Source of the DNA: Sphingobium xanthum
GTDB lineage: Bacteria; Pseudomonadota; Alphaproteobacteria; Sphingomonadales; Sphingomonadaceae
Length of the DNA stretch: 64,000 nt
Direction of reading: 5' to 3'
NCBI RefSeq assembly: GCF_019737615.1
Contig: NZ_JAHKKS010000006.1
Span: forward strand, 62,001 to 126,000
A program made the translations under genes and the position numbers. Below the pieces are notes generated by a model. It saw nothing but the letters and a program-made list of their open reading frames with translations. It was not told where the DNA came from and searched no databases. Below are positions 58,721 to 64,000 of this stretch, piece by piece; the first letter of the stretch is position 1; the number at the start of each line of letters is the position of its first letter.

Positions 58721-60526
58721 TCAGGCGGCGTCGGAGCGATCCAGGCCGCGAAGGAATTGCGCGGCCTCGTCCTCGAGAGTTGCAGCGATTTGTGCGAGCG
58801 CCTGTGTCGCTGCGTCAATATCGCGGACATCGCTGAGCGTTGCGCGCACGGTGGAAACGACCGCGTTCGCATCCGCCATGCTGTCCCTGGCGTCGAGCAC
58901 GGCCTTGGCGGCGAGGCGCGCGATATCGGCACTCGTGGCGCTTTCCTTGACGATCGCGCCGAAGATCCGCTCCGCGACCCCGCGTACCTGGTCATTCGCC
59001 GCGAGCACGGCGTGGATGTCGGTGCAGGTGGTGTCGGCAGCAACGCGCATCGCGTTGACGCGCGCGGCGATGTCGCCGGTCGCCGCCATGGTCTGAACTG
59101 CCAGGCTCTTCACCTCGCTCGCGACCACGGCGAAACCCCGGCCCGCATCCCCCGCCCGTGCCGCTTCGATCGAGGCATTGAGGGCAAGCAGATTGGTGCG
59201 GCTGGCGATCGCCGCGATCATGTCGACGATGTCGTAGATGCCGAGCGCGGCCGTGCCCAGCTCCTCCACACCGGACTGGACGACATTGGCACGCTCCGCC
59301 ACCACCTTGGCGATGCCGCCCGCGCTGATGATGTCGGTCTTTGCGTCTTCGATCACGGTGGCGATGTGGCGGCTGTTGGAGGCCATCCCTTCGACGGCCT
59401 GCTGGATGCGCTCGGCGGCGAGATTGGCGCGGACCGCCGAATCCTCGATGTCGGTCGCGCGCTGACCGAGCGCGCGGGACGCGCCGCTCAGCTGCTCCGC
59501 GGATTGGGCGACCTGCGTGACGGCGCTCAGCTGGCTGTGCTCGAACTCCTCGGCGATCCGCTGGCGGGTCAGTCGAATCTCGGCCCTGCGCGCAGCCTCC
59601 TCGTCCGCCGCACGGCGCCTTGCGGCAGCCTCGGTGGCGGCGCTGTCGGCCTGAATCCGGGCCTCGTCCTGGGCCTTGCGCAGCGTGTCGCGCTCTCGTC
59701 CCAACTCGCGCAGCAGGATTGCGGAGCGAGCGAAGTCGCCGATGCTGTCCTTCCGCTCCGCGCCGCCGATCTCGACCTCGTAATCGCCCTCGGCCAGCCG
59801 ACGCAGTGCGCCGCTGCACCGCACCAGTGCGTCGGTAACGCTTCGGCTCATGGAGCGGCCGAGCAGGACGGCGATCACGACCGCGATGACGCCGCCGGAA
59901 ATGCCGATGACGATGCACAATATGTTGACGTTTCGGGCCCGCTCCCGCAGCAGGCCGGCTTCGACGATGGCCTGATTGCGCGCGATCTCGATGGCCCGGT
60001 CGAATTTGCGGCCCTCTCCCGCCAGCGCGGCGAGATGAGGCGTGAGCCGCTGCTCGCGTGCCTCGACCAGCGCGACCAGCGCCTCGGCCTTTTGGCGATA
60101 GGCGTGCGAGCGCCGGGAAATGTCGGTCATCGTGGAAGACGAATCGATCGGGCGACCGTCGGGATGGATGGAGTGGTGCAGATCGACGATATTGCCCTTG
60201 GCAGCGCGCATGAGGGGCGGTGTAGGGAGGTGGGCGACGCGGAACAGATCCCGTTCGAGCGAGGCCAGATCTTTCTCGATCGTCATCATCACAGTGACTC
60301 GCGCGTTCAGCTTGTCGGCGGCCCGGACGATGTGAGCGCTATAAAGGAAAGCCAGCAATTCCAGCAGCATGGCGCTGCACATCGCGAAAACCAGCAGGCG
60401 GCGCAGAAGGGCGAGCTGGTCTTCGATCGACGTAGCGGGATCTCCGCCAGCTATGCGCCGGACAATGCCCTGGATCATGCCGGCGGCGGGTCGGATCGGA
60501 AAGATACCGGACTGATTTGCCGTCAT
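58721..60526 (-). CDS. Methyl-accepting chemotaxis protein
   Basis: The 601-residue receptor has two membrane helices (about 41-66 and 204-225) bracketing a periplasmic or extracytoplasmic domain of about 135 residues, a HAMP-like segment ([31 protein letters not shown]) and the signalling domain with the conserved hairpin tip [43 protein letters not shown] (positions about 450-495). ATG 60526 is followed by a hydrophilic N-terminus. No che genes adjoin it. It may act in taxis or in a non-motile signalling role. Confidence 0.9.
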   Translation of the reverse strand: MTANQSGIFPIRPAAGMIQGIVRRIAGGDPATSIEDQLALLRRLLVFAMCSAMLLELLAFLYSAHIVRAADKLNARVTVMMTIEKDLASLERDLFRVAHLPTPPLMRAAKGNIVDLHHSIHPDGRPIDSSSTMTDISRRSHAYRQKAEALVALVEAREQRLTPHLAALAGEGRKFDRAIEIARNQAIVEAGLLRERARNVNILCIVIGISGGVIAVVIAVLLGRSMSRSVTDALVRCSGALRRLAEGDYEVEIGGAERKDSIGDFARSAILLRELGRERDTLRKAQDEARIQADSAATEAAARRRAADEEAARRAEIRLTRQRIAEEFEHSQLSAVTQVAQSAEQLSGASRALGQRATDIEDSAVRANLAAERIQQAVEGMASNSRHIATVIEDAKTDIISAGGIAKVVAERANVVQSGVEELGTAALGIYDIVDMIAAIASRTNLLALNASIEAARAGDAGRGFAVVASEVKSLAVQTMAATGDIAARVNAMRVAADTTCTDIHAVLAANDQVRGVAERIFGAIVKESATSADIARLAAKAVLDARDSMADANAVVSTVRATLSDVRDIDAATQALAQIAATLEDEAAQFLRGLDRSDAA

Positions 60527-60611
60527 CTGTGCCTCGCCTGACCCTCGCTGCTAACCACGATCGTGAACCCATCGAGCCCAGAGACACAATGCGCATGAGG
60601 ATTTGGTTAAT

Positions 60612-60635
60612 GTCCGCCATTTTGCGGGCTTTTTT
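60612..60635 (+). terminator. Intrinsic terminator-like hairpin in the ispE leader
   Basis: On the plus strand GTCCGC (60612-60617), loop CATTTT, GCGGGC (60624-60629, one T-G pair) and six T (60630-60635). It lies 65 bases before ispE and after the divergent receptor start, so it would stop a plus-strand transcript before ispE, such as an attenuator or a small leader RNA. Alternatively it ends read-through from upstream. Confidence 0.55.
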
Positions 60636-60700
60636 GGCTGTGGGCACGGCGGGGTGACCCGGTGCAGACAGGCTCGCTCATCCCTTCTATAGGTCCACGC

Positions 60701-61525
60701 ATGCTCACCGAAACCGCCTACGCGAAGGTCAATCTCGCCCTCCATGTTCGCGCGCGCCGCGCCGATGGCTATCACGATCTGGAGAGCCTGTTCGCCTTCT
60801 GCGCGGACGGCGACGAGCTGAGTGCGGCGCTTCGAGAGGATGGCGCGCTCACTCTCGCGATCGAAGGCGACTTCGCCGAGGACCTGGCGGCCGACGAAAA
60901 CAATCTCGTCCTGCGCGCTGCCCGCGCCCTTCAGGCCGCTAGCGGCACGACGCTCGGCGCGGACCTGTCGCTCGAGAAGAACCTGCCGATCGCCTCGGGC
61001 ATCGGCGGCGGTTCGGCCGATGCGGCCGCGGCGCTGCGCCTGCTGGTGCGGCTCTGGGACCTCCGGCCCATGGAGATCGACTTCCCCGCCATCGCCGCCT
61101 CGCTCGGCGCAGACGTGCCGGCTTGCCTCGGCTCGCAGACCGTATTCGGCATCGGCGTCGGCGAGCGGCTGGAGACGGTCGATCTCGATCTCGCCGGCAC
61201 GCCGATCCTGCTGGTCAATCCGCTAGTCCCATGCCCGACCGGCCCGGTGTTCAAGGCGTGGGACGGCGAGGATCGCGGCCCCCTCGATCCGGCCGAGTGG
61301 CGACGCGGCCGCAACGATCTCGCCGCGCCCGCCATCGCGCTGGTCCCGGAGATCGACGAAGTCCTCGCCGTCCTGCGCGCCCAGCTCCCCCGCGTCGCTC
61401 GTATGTCCGGCTCCGGCGCTACCTGCTTCGCCTTGTTCGCGAGCGAGGCCGAGCGCGATGCCGCCGCCGCACGGATCGAGGCGGATCATCCGGAGTGGTG
61501 GGGGATGGCGTCGACGCTTCGTTGA
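60701..61525 (+). CDS. ispE: 4-diphosphocytidyl-2-C-methyl-D-erythritol kinase
   Basis: IspE phosphorylates CDP-methylerythritol in the MEP isoprenoid pathway. The 274-residue GHMP kinase has AYAKVNLALHV with Lys9, the GHMP loop LPIASGIGGGSADAAAALR and SLGADVPACL with the catalytic Asp. The C-terminal RMSGSGATCFALF is the third motif. ATG 60701 was chosen as the start of homology. A terminator-like hairpin lies in its leader. Confidence 0.96.
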   Translation: MLTETAYAKVNLALHVRARRADGYHDLESLFAFCADGDELSAALREDGALTLAIEGDFAEDLAADENNLVLRAARALQAASGTTLGADLSLEKNLPIASGIGGGSADAAAALRLLVRLWDLRPMEIDFPAIAASLGADVPACLGSQTVFGIGVGERLETVDLDLAGTPILLVNPLVPCPTGPVFKAWDGEDRGPLDPAEWRRGRNDLAAPAIALVPEIDEVLAVLRAQLPRVARMSGSGATCFALFASEAERDAAAARIEADHPEWWGMASTLR

Positions 61526-61576
61526 AGGCAGCTGGGTGATTTGTTGCGGCGCAATCGTCGAGTTTCGCTCGAACGG

Positions 61577-61969
61577 TTAAGAACCTTCGAATATTATGGC
61601 TTCATTGAACGCGTCGATGACGTCTTGTTCATATACTCCGATCTGAGAAAGATATTCCATAGTTCCATCGATATTAAATTTGTCGATAATCTGCGACCCA
61701 GAGACGAACATAAAAAAATAGATGGCTCTCTTCGGGTAATTGTATCTTGATATTTCGTGTTCGATCTCCAATTTTTTTAGCAAAATTGTCCTCGAATGTT
61801 CTCCTTCAGATCCACATGGAGAATTTAAAATCTCGACCTCTAGAGGGGATAACGGTTCAAAATTTTTGAGAAAGTGCATGAGCATCTTTCTTTTTGAAAA
61901 TGTACGTCCTTTCTTCTCAGCGGCATCGATTATTTCGAAATATTCCGTGAATTTCTTCAACGCCTTCAT
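61577..61969 (-). CDS. AT-rich orphan gene, hypothetical
   Basis: A 130-residue protein rich in Lys, Ile and Phe with AT-rich codons unlike all neighbours; for example the 60 bases 61741-61800 have only 19 G/C. It has no signal peptide or membrane helix and no motif I recognise; segments RKMLMHFLKNFEPLSPLEVEILNSPCG look helical. The ATG at 61969 has AAGG directly adjoining, so the real start might be internal. Composition points to recent acquisition. Confidence 0.55.
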   Translation of the reverse strand: MKALKKFTEYFEIIDAAEKKGRTFSKRKMLMHFLKNFEPLSPLEVEILNSPCGSEGEHSRTILLKKLEIEHEISRYNYPKRAIYFFMFVSGSQIIDKFNIDGTMEYLSQIGVYEQDVIDAFNEAIIFEGS

Positions 61970-62397
61970 CCTTCAAGCAAGCAGTATTCTCGGGGAAACA
62001 AGAGCGCGTTGGCGACAGGTGACTGCTTCAGCCTCAGCTCGCAACCCATCAGGCACTTTCCGCTTTCCTACAGCCATAGAGCCATGGCAGCCCCATCTGG
62101 CTCTTTGACAATCTCATATTTCGACCAATCCCCGCAAATTTCCGGGATTGCCCAAATTTTTAAAATTAGGCCGACCCCCGAACTTTCCGAACTTTCGAAA
62201 GAAAATTACGCGGCCGTGATCCTATGTGTTCCGGCCCTTCCGCCTGCCCGTTGCGACAGGCGATTGCCGGCAAAAGCAGTGCTCCTGCGAAAGCAGGAGC
62301 CAAGGGCGGCGAAGCTCGTCGGCTGGGCCCTGGACTGCTGCTTTCGCAGGAGCACAAGTTGGTTCCATCCAGCGATGGCCGCCTCTAAGGTCCGCCG
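61970..62397. other. Intergenic region with AT-rich flank and REP-like repeat
   Basis: No gene was recognised between the orphan gene and the formylglutamate hydrolase. The left part, up to about 62210, keeps the low GC of the islet. The right part contains the inverted repeat at 62279-62355. Confidence 0.55.
62279..62355. repeat. REP-like inverted repeat (GCTCCTGCGAAAGCAGGAGC family)
   Basis: The left arm contains a perfect small hairpin (GCTCCTGC-GAAA-GCAGGAGC, 62281-62300). The right arm, 62331-62355, is its near reverse complement (CTGCTTTCGCAGGAGCAC), so the whole can fold as a larger cruciform of about 77 bases. It lies just upstream of the formylglutamate hydrolase. Confidence 0.85.
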
Positions 62398-63114
62398 ATG
62401 ACCGCGCCTTTCCATATCCTCGGCGATCCGCTCGCGCCGATCCTCATCATCGCCGATCACGCATCCAATCATGTGCCGGAGGGCATCGATCTCGGCCTGC
62501 CGCCCGAGGCGCTGACCGAGCATGTCGCGATTGACATCGGCGTCGCGGAGGTGGCGGCGCTGCTGGTCGAGAAAGGCAATGTCTGCGCGATCCTCGGCGG
62601 CGTTTCGCGGCTCGTCATCGACTATAATCGCGAACCGGACGCAGCCGGCCTCGTCCCCGTCCACAGCGACGGCCATCATATCGAGGGTAACAGAGTCGCG
62701 GATGTCGCCGAACGGCTGTCGCTCTATTATGATCCCTATCATGCCCGCGTCGCGGAGCTGGCCGCGCAGCCGCACCGGCCCTTCATCCTCTCGCTGCACA
62801 GCTTCACGCCCAGCCTCAGGAGCCGACCGGAAGAGGCGAGACCCTGGGAGATCGGCATTCTCTACAACGAGGATGATCGCGGCGCGCGCATCGCCATTCC
62901 TCTGCTGGAGGCGGCCGGCTTCGTCGTCGGCGATCAGCAGCCCTATTCGGGCAAGCTCCTCAACGCCTCGATGAACCGCCACGCAGAAGCGCATGGCCGA
63001 CCTTATCTCGGGGTCGAGATGCGGCAGGATTTGGTAAAAGAAACTGCCGGACAGAAACGGTTTACAGAAACTTTGCGTCCCATTTTGATCAAATGTCGGA
63101 ATAAAATTACGTGA
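62398..63114 (+). CDS. N-formylglutamate amidohydrolase family protein
   Basis: The 238-residue protein shows the family pattern ILIIADHASNHVPEG at the N-terminus, IDIGVAEVAALL, RLVIDYNREPD, GHHIEGN and LSLHSFTPS, SGKLLNASMNRHAEAHGRPYLGVEMRQDLV. These carry the His, Glu and Asp residues of the zinc site. Such enzymes release formate from N-formylglutamate in histidine degradation; no hut genes adjoin, so other N-formyl substrates are possible. ATG 62398 starts the homology. Confidence 0.88.
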   Translation: MTAPFHILGDPLAPILIIADHASNHVPEGIDLGLPPEALTEHVAIDIGVAEVAALLVEKGNVCAILGGVSRLVIDYNREPDAAGLVPVHSDGHHIEGNRVADVAERLSLYYDPYHARVAELAAQPHRPFILSLHSFTPSLRSRPEEARPWEIGILYNEDDRGARIAIPLLEAAGFVVGDQQPYSGKLLNASMNRHAEAHGRPYLGVEMRQDLVKETAGQKRFTETLRPILIKCRNKIT

Positions 63115-63185
63115 CTTTTGGTTCTGCCCCCTTGCTTTGGCGCTTTCTTTCGTGAAAAGGGGCCGCGCAAGAGGAAGGCCAGCCC

Positions 63186-64000
63186 ATGACTGACAGGTTC
63201 GACAAATCCAAGCTCCCCAGCCGCTACGTCTCGGTCGGCGTCGAGAGCGCCCCGCATCGCAGCTATTATTATGCGATGGGCTGGAAAGAGGAGGACATTG
63301 CCAAGCCGTTCGTGGCGCTCGCTTCCGCCGGAAATGACAGTGCGCCGTGCAACACGACGCTCGACCAGCAGGCCGACTGGGCGCGCGGCGGCGTGATCGA
63401 GGCGGGCGGCACGCCGTTCCGGTTCAACACCATCACCGTGACCGACGGCATCGCCATGGGCCATCAGGGCATGAAGAGCTCGCTCGCCAGCCGCGAGGTC
63501 ATCGCGGACTCGGTCGAGCTGTCGGTGCGCGGCCACAGCTACGACGCGCTCGTCGCCTTCGCCGGCTGCGACAAGTCGCTGCCCGGCATGATGATGGCGA
63601 TGCTGCGCCTCAATGTGCCGTCGATCTTCGTCTATGGCGGCTCGATCCTGCCCGGCCGCTACAAGGATCGCGAGGACCTGACCGTCATCGACGTGTTCGA
63701 GGCAGTCGGCCGTTTCGCTGCCGGCAATTGCCCGCTGTCCGAAGTGACGGCGATCGAGAAGGCAGCTTGCCCCGGCCATGGCGCCTGCGGCGGCCAGTAC
63801 ACCGCCAACACCATGGCTTGCGTCGGCGAGGCGATCGGCCTCTCGCTGCCGAACAGCAACATGGCGCCGGCGCCCTATAAGAGCCGTCAGGAGATCGCGG
63901 TCGCGGCCGGCAGGCAGATCATGACGCTGATCGAGCGCAACATCCGCCCGCGCGACATCTGCACGCGCGAGGCGTTCGAGAATGCCGCGCGCATCGTCGC
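63186..64000 (+). CDS. ilvD: Dihydroxy-acid dehydratase (partial, 3' end cut by window edge)
   Basis: IlvD removes water from dihydroxy-acids in valine, leucine and isoleucine synthesis. The first 271 codons show DRFDKSKLPSRYVSVG, NDSAPCNTTL, TVTDGIAMGHQGMKSSL, FAGCDKSLPGM and CPGHGACGGQYTANTMA, with Fe-S cysteines. ATG 63186 has GAGGAAGG about 8 bases upstream. It could also belong to the related Edd group, but the CPGHGACGGQYTANTM loop and N-terminus match IlvD. The rest lies outside the window. Confidence 0.95.
   Translation, partial: MTDRFDKSKLPSRYVSVGVESAPHRSYYYAMGWKEEDIAKPFVALASAGNDSAPCNTTLDQQADWARGGVIEAGGTPFRFNTITVTDGIAMGHQGMKSSLASREVIADSVELSVRGHSYDALVAFAGCDKSLPGMMMAMLRLNVPSIFVYGGSILPGRYKDREDLTVIDVFEAVGRFAAGNCPLSEVTAIEKAACPGHGACGGQYTANTMACVGEAIGLSLPNSNMAPAPYKSRQEIAVAAGRQIMTLIERNIRPRDICTREAFENAARIV

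Overview
This is GC-rich chromosomal DNA, most likely from a sphingomonad (Alphaproteobacteria, Sphingomonadales). The evidence is the order lepB-rnc-era, a PccR-type regulator beside pccB, a single-chain ProS of the alphaproteobacterial/archaeal-like form, an HWE-family kinase, phaR beside a PHA-type hydrolase, and dispersed palindromic repeats of the kinds common in sphingomonad genomes. Genus-level placement is inference. I recognised no rRNA, tRNA, CRISPR array, prophage or complete transposon. Both ends of the window cut genes.

Layout. 1-2.1 kb (minus): a MetX-like hydrolase (partial), a CDF metal exporter and a DUF4239 membrane protein. 2.5-6.0 kb (minus): a PpiD/SurA-like periplasmic foldase coupled to trpE. 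6.2-10.8 kb (plus): tpiA, a secreted unknown, recO, leuB and a threonine dehydratase. 11.2-13.0 kb (minus): a PMT-family glycosyltransferase and a small secreted unknown. 13.0-17.3 kb (plus): metZ, apaG, a LysR regulator and two unknown envelope proteins. 17.3-20.8 kb (minus): a BKACE enzyme, then lepB-rnc-era. 21-26.4 kb: pgi, an unknown gene, a vapBC toxin-antitoxin pair, glutathione reductase and an orphan response regulator.

26.6-40.4 kb is a propionyl-CoA/methylmalonyl-CoA module. A divergent PccR-type regulator faces pccB across a spacer with three 16-bp GCAA-type repeats. Downstream, all on the plus strand, lie a small membrane protein, a thiolase, methylmalonyl-CoA epimerase, an enoyl-CoA hydratase, methylmalonyl-CoA mutase, metY, bioB (biotin is the PCC cofactor), an LprI-like protein, a secreted esterase and pccA. 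The genes fit conversion of propionyl-CoA to succinyl-CoA, with cofactor supply built in.

40.5-64 kb: an MHS-type transporter, alr, a hybrid HWE kinase, a PHA group (phbA, PhaC-like hydrolase, phaR), two DUF-type membrane proteins, proS, a P-loop protein, a VOC protein, a DUF418 protein, moaB, a soluble lytic transglycosylase, a UDG-like protein, ETF-ubiquinone oxidoreductase, a frameshifted DUF3806 gene next to a monooxygenase-like ORF, a chemoreceptor, ispE, an AT-rich islet with one orphan gene, an N-formylglutamate amidohydrolase and the 5' part of ilvD.

The most notable non-coding signals are: a diverged inverted pair of a ~183-bp intergenic element (2180-2362 and 11005-11187), one copy ending in a terminator-like hairpin; the vapBC operator made of two GGATATCC palindromes; the PccR operator array; a terminator-like hairpin in the ispE leader; and three families of REP-like inverted repeats.
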